A DNA stretch of 64,000 nucleotides from Tretioscincus oriximinensis (Eukaryota > Chordata > Lepidosauria > Squamata > Gymnophthalmidae), in the NCBI GenBank assembly GCA_022410635.1, contig JAJVDF010000464.1, forward strand, positions 570,181-634,180. The letters are read 5' to 3'. Under the pieces are notes generated by a model. It saw only the letters and a list, made by a program, of their open reading frames with translations. It was not told where the DNA came from and searched no databases. The position numbers and the translations under genes are program-made. Below are positions 1-11,000 of this stretch, piece after piece; the first letter of the stretch is position 1; every line of letters starts with the position of its first letter.

Positions 1-629
1 CTAATACCATGCAGGAAGGTTTGGTGGTCACTAAACAGCCCAGGGGATACCAAGTGCTCTGCTAAAATACTGAGAAGGTGGAGGGAGAAGAGGAGTAGTT
101 ACAGTATATAGAAAAGAGCTCAGGATCAGAAACATCCTGCAGGGAAGCTGCTGGCCCCTCTTATGAGCAGTGTGCAAAAGTGCATGCAACTCTACAGCAA
201 CAGGAGGAAGAGACAGAAAACTCAAAAGGCACCCATAAGCTGGAAAAAAGTTACAAGCAGAGTTCTTCCTCCTCACACTTCAGTGCTACAACAAGTCAGC
301 TTGAGGGATACCTGGACCACAGCTTGAGGGATACCATGTGTTCCTGATCACTGATCTCCTACATTGTGGACCAGCCTACAGGAACTCTAGGATGCCTGTG
401 GTGGAATGCAGTAGTGGAGTAGGTCCTGGTGAGAAAATGGCACTGGAGTTCACTCCAGTGGGATGAAGCAGTCCTTTGGGTGGAACTTGGGAGGTAGTCA
501 GAAGCTGTCACTTGTGTATGGTGGGAAGCACCCATCAGGGCAGGACTATCAGGTGTGAATGGTCCCTGATAAGCTGATGGTCAGACTGGTCTTCTACAAT
601 GCATGCAGTCCTTATCCCACACATTTAAG

Positions 630-3600
630 TCTCTTTCTCCTACTGTGTAGAAATGACCATGAGCTTCCAAAAAGGGAAGGGTAGTAATAATGGGAGACTT
701 CAACTATCCATGCATCGATTGGGCAAACTCTTGTTCAACTGATGAAAAAGAAATAAAATTCTTAGACATGCTGATTGCTTCCTACAGCACGTGGTTTTTA
801 AGAACTAACCAGAGGCAAGGGAATCCTGGATTTAGTCCTAAGTAATGAACAGGACCTGATACAAGATGTGTAACTGTAACTGATCCAATAGGAAACAGTG
901 GTCACAATACAATAACTTTCAACTTGAATGTGGATAGAAAATTGTCAAGCAGTTCTAACACAGAAACCTTCAACTTTCACAAAGGAAATTTTCCCAAAAT
1001 GAGGAAAATGGTAAAANGAAAATTAAAAGGGAAAGTCCAGTCCCTTCAAAAAGCGTGGGAATTGTTTGCAAATACAATATTGGAAGCTCAAAAAATGCAT
1101 TCCCAAGAGAAAAAAGGGTCTCGTCAAGTCTAAGAAGACACCCATAGGGCTCATCTCTGCAGTAAGGGAAGTTATTAGAATGAAGAGAAACTCATTTAAA
1201 AAGTGGAAGGCTTATCCTAGTGAGAACAGAAGGCAGCACAAACTATGGCAAACCTAATGCAAAGTGGTAGTCAGGGATGCGAAGAAAAACGTTGAGGATT
1301 ACATTGCAAAGAATATTAAAAGAAATGGGTGGGGGAGGATAAGGGAAGGAGAAAGGTGAAGACAACGAAGTGATAATAAATGAAAATATTAAACATAACA
1401 AAGGATAAAATTATGGTTTAACTAGATAAGAAAAGACAAAGATAAGTATAGGTATGTAGATGTATGTATGTATAAACTACATAAGAGATGTGAATATGTT
1501 ACAAAAATAAATATGCCTATCTCCTTGAGGGTGAGAGGGTGAGGGAGAGAGGGTGAAAGGGTGGGGATTGAGTTAATACATGTGTATGTTTTGTTTTCTG
1601 TTATAAAAAACAAAAAACTAAATAAAAATAATAAAAAAAAAGAATATTAAAAGAAATAATAAGGACTTTTTCAAATACATCAGAAATAAGAATCCTACGA
1701 GGAAAACAGTCACACCACTAGATAGCAGTGGACAAAAGAGCATAATCAAGGAGGACGTGGATATTGCAGAAAGGTTAAATGAATTTTTTGCTTCAATTTT
1801 CACCAAAGAAGACAGAGGAAATTTACCCGCAACAGATTTAGTCTTCTCAGAAAGAACACCAGATGAATAAAACTGGATAGAGATAACAAGGGAGGAGGTC
1901 CTTGCTAGCCTTAATAAGCTGAACATTATTAAAAAGCTGAATAAATCCCCAGGGCCAGACAGCTTTCACCCAAAAATTCTTAAAGAACTTAAATGTGAAA
2001 TTGCTGAACTTCTAACTAAAATATTTAATCTTTCCTTAAGATCAGGCATAGTACCAGTAGATTGGAGGGTAGCTAACGTAACACCAATCTTCAAAAAAGG
2101 ATCCCTGAAATTATAGGCCCATCAGTTTAATATCAGTTCCAGGTAAAATGTTGGAAACCATAATTAAGGAAAAAAATTATTAAANACGTATTTCGGAATG
2201 AAACTCAGCATGGCTTCTGCAAAGGTAAATCATGCCTTACTAACTTGCTAGAACTCTTTGAGAGTGTTAACAAACATGTAGATAAAGGGGATCCAGTTGA
2301 TGTTGTCTATCTAGATTTTCAGAAGGCGTTTGATAAAGTCCCTCATCAAGGGCTTCTAAAAAAACTCCATACTCATGGTATAAGAGGACAGACTTTGCCC
2401 TGGATTGGAAACTGGCTAAAAGATAGAAAACAGAGGGTAGTAACAAATGGACAGTTCTCTGAGTGGAAAGAGGCAAGAAGTGGGATACCCCAGGGGTCTG
2501 TACTCGGACCTTTGTTTTTCAATAAATTCATAAACAATCTGGATGCCGAGGTAAATAGTGAAGTAGCCAAGTTCACTGACGACACTAAACTGATCAGGGT
2601 AGTGAAAACTGAAAATAATTGTAAGGCACTCCAGAGTGATTTATTGAAATTGGGTGAGTGGGCATCAAAGTGGCAAATGCACTTCAATTTAAGTAAGTTC
2701 AAAGTCATGTACATTGTTGCAAAGAACCCCAATTACTCCTACCACCTGATGGGATCCAAGCTTTCTGTGACCGAGCAAGAAAAGAATCTTGGGGTGTTGG
2801 TGGACAATTCAATGAAGATGTCAATCCAGTGTGCAGCAGCAGTAAAAAAGGCAAATTCTATGTCGGGGATAATTAGGAAAGGAATCGAAAACAAGTCAGC
2901 AAATGTTGTTTTGCCTCTTTATAAATCTGTAGTGAGGCCACATTTGGAATACTGTGTTCAGTTCTGGTCACCACATCTCAAGAGGGATATTGTGGAACTA
3001 GAGAAGGTGAAGAAAAAGGCAACAAGAATGACCAAGGGTCTGGAGCACCTCCCTTATGAAGTCAGGCTGCAACATCTGGGCCCCTTCAGCCTCGAAATCT
3101 GATGTTTGAGTGGTGATCATTCATGGGATGGAAAGGGTGAATAGAGAAAAATGTTTTCTCTATCACAGAACACTAGGACCAGAGGGCACTCCTTAAAACT
3201 AATGGCCAGAAAAGTGAGAACAGACAAAGGAAAGTATTTTTTCACCCAGAGGGTCATCGGCCTGTGGAATTTACTTCCTGAAGAGGTGGTGGTAGCTAAT
3301 AATTTGGATAGCTTCAAGACAGGACTAGACAGGTTTATGGACACCAAGGGTATAAATGGGTACTAGGATGGATGGATGGATGTTGCCTCCGGGATGGAGC
3401 AACAGGCAGGACTCCTGAAATAACATTTGCAGGGTGTCATGAACAGGTGCATATTTTGCTTTCCCCTGTTTGGACTACCCATGTGCATCTGGTGGGCCTC
3501 TGTGTGAGACAGATGGGCTCTGGCCCAACCCAATATGGCTCTTCTTATATTCTTATGACCTAGGATGGATGTCTTGTTACTGCCTCCAAGATGGAGCAAC

Positions 3601-3749
3601 AGGCAGTATTCCTGAAATGTCATTTGTAGGGTGTTGAGAACAGGTGAAGACTGCCCAGGGGAAATTGGTGGGCCTCTGTGTGCGACAGAAAGCTGGACTA
3701 GATGGGCTCCAGCCCTATTCAGCAGAGCTACTCTTATGTTCTTATGACC
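630..3749 (+). pseudogene. CR1-type LINE, decayed, with endonuclease and RT remnants
   Basis: Residual endonuclease text (VIMGDFNYPCIDW near 688) is followed by reverse transcriptase, most intact at 2245-3102: [34 protein letters not shown], then KFTDDTKL where active copies have FADDTKL. ORF2 tail text [16 protein letters not shown] lies at 3240. The 3' end has an octamer-like ttcttatg. Frameshifts and stops are scattered. It is interrupted at 1327-1638 by a younger insertion. The 3' UTR is present twice (3363-3560, 3559-3749). Confidence 0.88.
1327..1638 (+). mobile_element. L1-type poly(A) insertion nested in CR1
   Basis: A 312-bp segment ending in an A-rich tail (aaataaaaataataaaaa) is bracketed by an exact 19-bp target duplication AAAGAATATTAAAAGAAAT (1308-1326, 1639-1657). 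A long duplication plus an A tail is the signature of L1-machinery retrotransposition. The body is AT-rich with a short gagggtgagagggtgaggg repeat. It may be a truncated L1 or a processed RNA. Confidence 0.75.
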
Positions 3750-3784
3750 AACATTAAGAATGCTGTCTTATTTCTGCTATCCAG

Positions 3785-4180
3785 CTTTATTTGTTTGCTT
3801 GTTTATTTATAGCCCAACCTATATCTGAAGCAATATCTGAAGCTGGGAAGGAAAACAGCATGTGCATCTCCAAGGATCTTCTAAAAGAATACAACGATGG
3901 TGGCTGATGCACCTCAGGGGGGCGACTGTTCCATAATCTGAGGCCAACCACTGCGGAGTCCCTGCTCCGGGTTCCCACTCATGCAGGTTGTTATGGGAGA
4001 AGGCCTTCCTTTAGGTATTTGAAGCCCAAGTTATTTAGGGCNTTATACTTTAAAGTTGACACCCTGAATTGGGCTCGGTAGTGCATTGGCACCCAGTGAA
4101 ACTCTTTCAAGACCGGCGTGATATGTATCCGACCACTCGTTCCAATCAACAATCCGGACTGAACTGTGACGCCCCAAAAG
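3785..4180. repeat. unclassified dispersed repeat
   Basis: Begins gtttatttatagcccaacct and includes ggcgactgttccataatctg and ggcacccagtgaaactcttt. Similar starts recur at 30425, 34005, 42640, 44510, 49650 and 50342. Class not determined. Confidence 0.5.
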
Positions 4181-4199
4181 CTAAAGTCTCATAGCACCC

Positions 4200-5200
4200 C
4201 AAACTGCCATGAATGAACCTCTTCTGCTTTATGATATTTCATTAACAGCTACGAGCAGTTTCTCTCAAACTTTATCAAGCTTATAAAGAACTATTAGTCC
4301 CTTAACAGGTACCCCAGCTATTTTTTCCATCTATCTGTCATCAGTAACCTGGGGCACAAGGACACTTCAATGATTGTTTGTTTTTAATGAAAGAGGTACT
4401 TGTAAATATCCTGAAAAGATAATAAAAGATGCATTAAGAGGGGTAATTTAAAAGGCCCGCTTTCAGTTAAAAAGAAATCCTAGCCGGCAAGCCTTATTGT
4501 CTACGCTGGTTGCATAAGGGGCTCATTTTTATTTGGCAAGACTGTGAAGAGCAACACAAGGCTTCTAATCCTGTTGCCAGGTAATCCTTGACTTGACTAG
4601 AATTTCGAAGGGCCATGGAAGGATGATTGGAAGCTTCGGACTCTCTTGTCTTTTGGGGGGCTGGCGGAAAGCGGGGGGAAGGAAAGTAGTGGCCTTAGGG
4701 GGAAGCAGAAAAAAGGGGAAGCCTTCTCTGTTTGCCTTCAAGACTCTAGATCAGTGATGGNGAACCTTTTGAGCTCGGTCCTTCAAAATTTATTAAAAAA
4801 AAACAACCTCAACTTGGGTGCCGTGTCACATCCAGAAATGTCCATAATTTTGCTATATTCGTGGCTCGAGTCTAGTAAAAAAGGTTACATGTTTGAAACA
4901 CCAGTATGTATTTCTTAAAGAAGCAAAAGCAAATAATTCTTTACATTGGTGACTTTTTTTGTGGCAGGTTTTCATTTGCTAAATCTTCAACTGAACATTG
5001 GCATTTCGTACACTTCCAAGCCCAAGCAGATGCTACGAACTTCTTCTGTCAGACGGGTTATTTTATTGGTTTTAATGTGCTGAATTTTTGTTTTCATTTT
5101 TCTTAAAAAAAAAAAAATCTTAAATTTAAATTTAATTTAATGCGTGCCATAGGTTAGCCATCACTGCCCAAGAACCCAGGAGGCAGAAGCGGTATGAATG
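4200..5200. other. no gene seen
   Basis: AT-rich non-coding sequence downstream of the last visible AP3B2 exon, with poly-A/T runs at 4793 and 5105. ORFs here lack family resemblance. Confidence 0.6.
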
Positions 5201-5217
5201 AAGAGCTAAAGGCAAGT

Positions 5218-5953
5218 TGTGGCNTCCTCCATTTTACAGGTTTGTGTTTCTTTTATAAACTGACCAGATATCCCAGAGGGAGGGGGGAGGAGCAGGCCTG
5301 GGCAGGGGCGTGGCTTCCTGAATCCCTGATTGGGAGGGGGCGTGGCTGGAGGAGCCAACCAATGGGGCCTCAAATAGCCGGTGGGTCAGCAAATAAAAGG
5401 GAAGCTGACCAGGGCTAGAGGCCTTTCTGTCGGAGAGACTTGTGGTGTAGCAAGTGGACAGAGGGCTCCGCTTCTGATCTGCCTCACAGGGAGGAGGTGG
5501 AAGTGTATAGTAGCCTGAAGGAGTCAAAGCTGAGGCTTGACTTGGGGCTAAAACAAATAGACACAGTGCCTGTCTCTTTAAGTTGTGGAAACAAAGGTTG
5601 CTCTTGCTGGGAGTTTGAGCTCGAGTCAGGCTTACTTTATAAAAGCCGAAGCTTTATTATTCTTATCTTCTTTCTATTTCTTATTTGTAAAAAATAAACT
5701 TGTTATTTGTTTTAATTCGAATATCTCTTTCTTTCTCTGATTTCTTTAACAATAATAAATAAGCACNNTACTGGTGGGGGCTGGGAATAAAGCCCCGTCA
5801 CTGAGGTAAACACAGAGGCCTTGTGTAGGCCTGAGGAGATGACTGTGGCTCCAAGCAGTCGTGGGTGCTGGATTGGGCAACAAGGTGGATATTGTGGCAC
5901 CCCTAGCTGGGAGGGTCATCTAATCATGGGGCCCTCAGGTAGGGGTCGTCACA
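5218..5953 (+). mobile_element. solo LTR, TGTGGC...GYCACA family, copy 1
   Basis: Starts tgtggcntcctccatttt and ends gggtcgtcaca. It has a CCAAT box (ccaatggggcctc near 5358), a TATA-like ataaaag (5394) and AATAAA (5693), in that order on plus, as in U3-R-U5. It is 736 bp. The flanks caagt/caggg are not a clear duplication, so this is the oldest of three copies. Confidence 0.75.
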
Positions 5954-5954
5954 C

Positions 5955-6130
5955 AGGGGTGTAGCTGGACTTTTGGAGGGGCCGGGGCATATAAAGTGGG
6001 GCCCCAGGAGCCTGAAAGTTTAATTTTTTCATTTTTATTTTACAAACGGCCGGGGCCCTGACCCTAGAGGCCCCAGAGCATTGCCCAAGCTTGCCCGATG
6101 ATAACTATGCCCCTAGCTACAGGATGACAG
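5955..6130. repeat. possible MITE (caggggtgtagct...gcccctagctac)
   Basis: Imperfect inverted ends around gcccc-rich sequence. A related stretch is at 62835-62975. It is followed to about 6940 by GA-rich non-coding sequence with a C16 run at 6568. Confidence 0.35.
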
Positions 6131-6949
6131 AATAGAGGGCTTGGACAACAGAAGCAGCAAAGATTCTGAAGGGAGAGGAGAGGAGAGGAGGAGGAGGCTG
6201 GGAGAGGGGTGTGTGTTCCTGCCGTGGAAGCGGTGTTAGTGACTCTGCAGCAAGGAGTGGAGGTTCAGGGCAGAAGGATCTCTATGCACAGAAGCAGCGC
6301 TATTCCTACAGCTAGAAGAGAGGAGACGCCACCCGGTGGAAGCAGTGCTAGCACTAGGTCTAGAAGGAGCAAGGAGCGGCAGCATCCACAAAAAGTAGCT
6401 ACCTGTGCTGGCACTTACCCATCCCCATCTTTAACAGTTGCTCTAAAGAAAAAAAGAAGCAACAAGAACACACAAGGCAGCAGAGGAGAACAAAACACAC
6501 GATTAGCGTTAGCTTCCCAGGGTAGCTCCAGAGGCGGCCTCTTCGCCCCACAGCCACAGCCAGCCCCCGCCCCCCCCCCCCCCGAAGCTTTGTGAAGGGG
6601 AAGCACCATCCTCCTTAGAGGCCTCTCCCAATCTTTCTCTCCCACCATGGAAAACTGGAGAGAGGGCAATATTGACACTGGGTTGAGAAAGGGCCAGATA
6701 TAACTGACCATTCTTACAAGGAAGGGGAAAAAAAGGAAACTCTATAAAGCCTGGAGACAAGATGTTCAAGCATGCTGTACAGTGAGTGCTACATGTGTGT
6801 GTTTGCGTGTATTTACTCTGGAGGTTCACGAGAGCTTGCGGCCAAGACTGCAGCTTAGAAGCGGCAGAAATTTCAGCCAAAACCTCTCTAAGGTTCTGTC
6901 CACACTGAGCCGTATCCTGGGTTGTACCTCAGAATACGAGTCTCAAAAC

Positions 6950-7195
6950 AGGCGAGGAACAGTGGCGCAAGAGGTTAAGAGCTGAGTGTTTCAACAGAGG
7001 TATCGAATTTGAGGCCCTTGNGTTGGCCATGGAGAGGGCTGAGTGCCCTCTACTGGCNTCAGCTTCAGCCAACCCCGCTGTTCAAAAGCAAAAGACATTT
7101 GCAAGTAGATTAATGGGTACCACCACAAATGAGGTGGGGAAGACAGTTGTAAGCCTTATGAAAAATTACCTTGTAAGCTGCCCAAATGGGGCCTG
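6950..7195 (+). repeat. Sauria-type SINE
   Basis: The tRNA-like head (ggaacagtggcgcaagaggt) is followed by cagccaaccccgctgttcaa and aatgggtaccaccacaaatg, and the Bov-B-like tail is truncated after ttgtaagctgcc. Confidence 0.75.
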
Positions 7196-7242
7196 CCATA
7201 GTCTATACTGGTATGAAGATGAGATATTTAAGTATAGGACAG

Positions 7243-7244
7243 GG

Positions 7245-7275
<31 letters not shown>

Positions 7276-7319
7276 GATAGATAGATGATAGATAGATGAT
7301 AGATAGATGAAAGATAGAT

Positions 7320-7357
<38 letters not shown>
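7243..7357. repeat. (GATA)n microsatellite
   Basis: About 115 bp of gata/gatgata units starting after a Sauria SINE. Confidence 0.95.
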
Positions 7358-7619
7358 CCGACCCCAAAATAAGGCTCAGTGTGAGCTGCCAGCTGGAACC
7401 AAGAGAGCTCAGCAAATGGGTTTTCGTTTTAGGTGGCAAAACGTCCTGACCTAACAATCCTTTTCTTAAACCACATTGTCATTTATCTATTCCACTGTAA
7501 TTGGCTNTTCTGGAATAAAAGCAATGCTTTATTCCAGAATATCCAAGTATAGTAGGTGAAGTCTGGATGCTGCCTCAGAAGCCACACAAAAATGCACCAG
7601 GGATAATATCTGGAGACAG

Positions 7620-7757
7620 GCAGTTCTTTTCTAACAGAACAGTTTCAGACACAGGCTGGACAACCACCTGTCTGGGATGCTTTTACACAACTGCACACCG
7701 AGATGGTTAGGCCTGATGGCCCTGGAGCTTCCTTACAACTCTCTGATTCTATGAGGC
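7620..7757 (+). repeat. CR1 LINE 3' end
   Basis: Aggctggacaaccacctgtc, then ggcctgatggccctggagct and tctgattctatgag are a classical CR1 terminus. Confidence 0.7.
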
Positions 7758-7919
7758 TTATTTATTTTGCTTTTTTTTTTATTTGAGATTGGGGGTGAGT
7801 CATCAGTATGCAGGTGAGGGTTGTGATGTCCTTTGTTCTTTGACAAACCCTTCCTCCCTTTGCAGTTGAAGGTCAGGGAGAAAGTTAAGGAGGAAAAAGA
7901 CTTTCTTCCAAGGACTCAC

Positions 7920-8017
7920 CTTGCTCCTTCTTGAACTCATTTTCACTCATGAACACAGGAGCCATGAGCTCTCCAACTGGGGGCTGAATGGACACATAAA
8001 ACTGCCGAGTGTGTGTG
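7920..8017 (-). CDS. AP3B2: AP3B2 exon 25 (last one visible)
   Basis: The exon is 98 bp, from ttccag|C to CAAG|GTGAGT. It completes Cys and reads [20 protein letters not shown], then [12 protein letters not shown]. It ends mid-codon, so at least one further exon (expected to begin near GKLMGMNE) must lie downstream. I could not find it between 1 and 7900. Confidence 0.95.
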
Positions 8018-11000
8018 CTGGAAAATAAAAGGGGTGGGGGACAGATTAGTCCAAGAGAATCTCCGGAGTCAGACGAGGAATTCATTGTATAACAGAGGAA
8101 AGATTTAGGATGGTTTCTTATGTTCATGTTGGCTTATGGACAGGTAGAGCAGTAGAGCTAATGAAGGGCTGAGATATTATATTGCTACGATAGATGGGTC
8201 CTCAAGGTAACTTCCAATTAGCAGAAAAGTTGTATCTGTGGGCGGGACTGAGCGCAGATTAGTTAAGAAGGCAACCTCCTGCCCAGGGCTAGCTGTAGTG
8301 GAGGCTGGGAGCTGTAGTCNGCAGGGCAGTGCCCTGCACTGGCTGGGCTAAAGAGGCTGCCTGCTGCTTGGACTTCATTTCCCAGCTGGCTCTGCTGCCA
8401 GCGCAACAACCACTCCCATTTCACTTCCTTCACATTTGGGCTGTTGCTGCTACTGCTACTTCGTGAAGTTGCTAGGCATCCAAGCTTTTAAATAAGCACT
8501 TGTCATCGGGAAAAATGGTGTGGAAAAGCAAGTAGGAATATAACGGATACCCATAAAGCCGGAAACAAGAATACTGGTGGTAGCCATGAATACAAGAATA
8601 AAGCCGGAAGCTGCTCGTTTGTTACTGTAGACAACCGACACCCAGTCTATACTGTACAAACCCACATGAAAAGAAAACGCCATGAATTATGTGCTTATTT
8701 CTCAATCCTGAAGGAGAAATGAGGAATGGATTCCAATTCATGACTACTATTTGGCAGAATTCAAAGAAAAACCTGTGTTACTCTGGTCAGTAACACTCTG
8801 AGAAGCATCTCGTAATGCAGACTGGATCCCTTTTGAAGGTGCTACTAAACCCCTTCTTAACCATTAAGCGCCTAGTTCTTATGGTTCTACAACCCGGCCT
8901 TCTACGTCGCTCGTCTTTCTTGCTGCTATTAATGATGCCCATAATTGCATCATCTTCTTGGTCTGCCAAGTCATACTGCTGAGTCATATTCAATCTGTGG
9001 TATCATAAAATTCTTATCTTTGAAATGAAAAGAATCCACATTAGCAACACGGAGAAAGCACCGAGTGGAATTAAGGCAAAACAGAAGAGGTAGAGACTGT
9101 GAAAACATCCCTCCCTCAATATTCTTGTTTCTACTTCTGCTTCTTTTACTTTTACTTTAAGAAGCACTTTAAGAGACTTTAACAAACTGGAGACAAACTG
9201 GACAAAGTTCCCAAGATGGTGAGTGGTCTATAAACTATGTCCTATGAGGGACAGTTAAAGGGTGTAGGAACATTAAACCTGCAAAAAAGAAGAGACGTGA
9301 CAGATATCTATAAACATCTGAAGGGTTTTTCACAGTGCAGAGAGTTCAACTCTATTTTTCCTTGCACAAGGAAGGATTAGAAGGAAAGAGGTGAAACTGC
9401 AAAGGAAGAGAAATAAATTAGATGTTAGAAAAAAAATTCTGATCGTAAGAGCAGTCAACTAATGGAATTAGTTGCTCCAGGAGATCTTGATGTCTTCAGA
9501 CATTTGTATTTCTTTTCTCCAGGATTCCTCTTGTTTTTACATATTGGAATAGATTTTTTTTTATCTCTGAATATAGCAAGTTGCTTGTTGCTTCCCATTA
9601 CCATTGCTTCAATATCCTTTTAGGACTATATATTTGTATACTCCAGAGCTGCAGAAACAATGAACCGGGTTTTTTTTCCTCTGCAAAATCTCTGTTGAGC
9701 TGCTTTTTATTGTCATAAATGTTTATCACTAGTGAGCTTGGTTTGTTACCATAACATCCATCGCACAGACGGAGTTATTTTGCATTCTCTTGCTAATAAT
9801 AAAACAAGCCATGGAAAGAAACAAGCTTGGCATATCTCTTTCAATTTCTTTTAAAAAAATGTGCCAATATACCCTACTCACGTCCTTCACCAATAAGAGT
9901 GTTATACCGAAAGATATATTTACTCATCTGCAGTTTTACCAATCATGATTTTTATTTATCTGCTACTGCAGCATGTTGTAAAGGGGAATTTGGTAGTTGC
10001 AAGTTACGAACTTTGCACTACACAAGTTAGTATCTGACTGGCGGTTTTCCATTTTTGTTTTCCATTTTTCATTTCAGCTTCCATGTCCCTTTCTGGGTTT
10101 TCCTGCAAAGGAACCTATGCAAACAATCAATACAGACACTCAACAAGACTGAAGACTTTGAACCTACATTCTGCTACATTCTATTGCCTTTCGATATTTG
10201 CACTCTGAGCCTTCAATATATCCATAAGCAGCAACATGGGTGGTAGCCATCCATTTATTATACAATAACTTGCATAGGTTCATTATTATTTCTCTTCTCC
10301 CATAGAAGACGTTGCATGAGTCTTTTAATGAACTCCAAAGTTGTAAGGGATACCCTCTTAAGCCCTCTTTTTCTTTAATCTTCCCCCTTACTGTAGTTTT
10401 TAGTTTCCTGACATCCTCATATTGTCCTAAGCAGCAAGCAGTCTCTTTCCTACCATGTTTCCCTGAAAACAGGACAGTATCTTATATTAATTTTTGCTCC
10501 CAAAGATGCGCTACATCTTATTTTCAAGGGAGGTCTTATCTTTCCATGAAGAAGAATTCACATTTATTGTTGAACAAAAAAATGAATGGTATTGCAGTTT
10601 CTGGCCACTAGGGGGAGGTCACCACAAACAAAAACTTTGCTATGTCTTACTTTCGGGGGTGCCTTATATTTAGCAATTCTGCAAAACTACGTCTTGTTTT
10701 CGGGGAAACAGGACATCTCCTCCACTTATCAAGTACTCCAAACATTCAGGCAGAACTGCTCTGGCTATGTGGAAATGGCTTCTTTATTGACATTTCAAGG
10801 AAGAGGGAGAAGGAGGAGGAGGAGAATTTGAGGGATTCCTTTTAAGGATAAGGAAATGCTGTCTTCTGCTTCTTGTTTGGTTAAAATGTACAGAGGCTAG
10901 ACAGGTTTATGGACACCAAGGGTATAAATGGGTATTAGGATGGATGTCTGGATGCTGCTTCCGGGATGGAGCAACAGGCAGGACTCCTGAAATACCATTT

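Noticed and set aside
2373..2732. Minus-strand ORF opposite the CR1 RT (also 14116-14451 and 62094-62453)
   Set aside because: Antisense shadows of the reverse transcriptase; the same shadow recurs in each copy.
6209..6595. 128-codon plus-strand ORF
   Set aside because: Biased composition in GA/C-rich sequence, no domain, and a C16 run inside; likely chance.
6950..7020. tRNA-like sequences at SINE heads (also 39545, 59175)
   Set aside because: They belong to SINEs with a conserved non-tRNA body and are too diverged for functional tRNA genes.
7243..7357. Regular repeats that might suggest a CRISPR-like array
   Set aside because: Simple GATA microsatellite in a vertebrate genome; no spacers.
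1..7900. Final AP3B2 exon(s)
   Set aside because: Searched both visually and by expected peptide (LMGMNEITEKL and the following C-terminus) and found nothing; assumed to lie outside the window.
8456..9185. Minus-strand frames with hydrophobic stretches ([31 protein letters not shown]), faintly TMEM14-like
   Set aside because: Stops separate the pieces and the resemblance covers too few residues. It may be a decayed retropseudogene but I cannot support a name.
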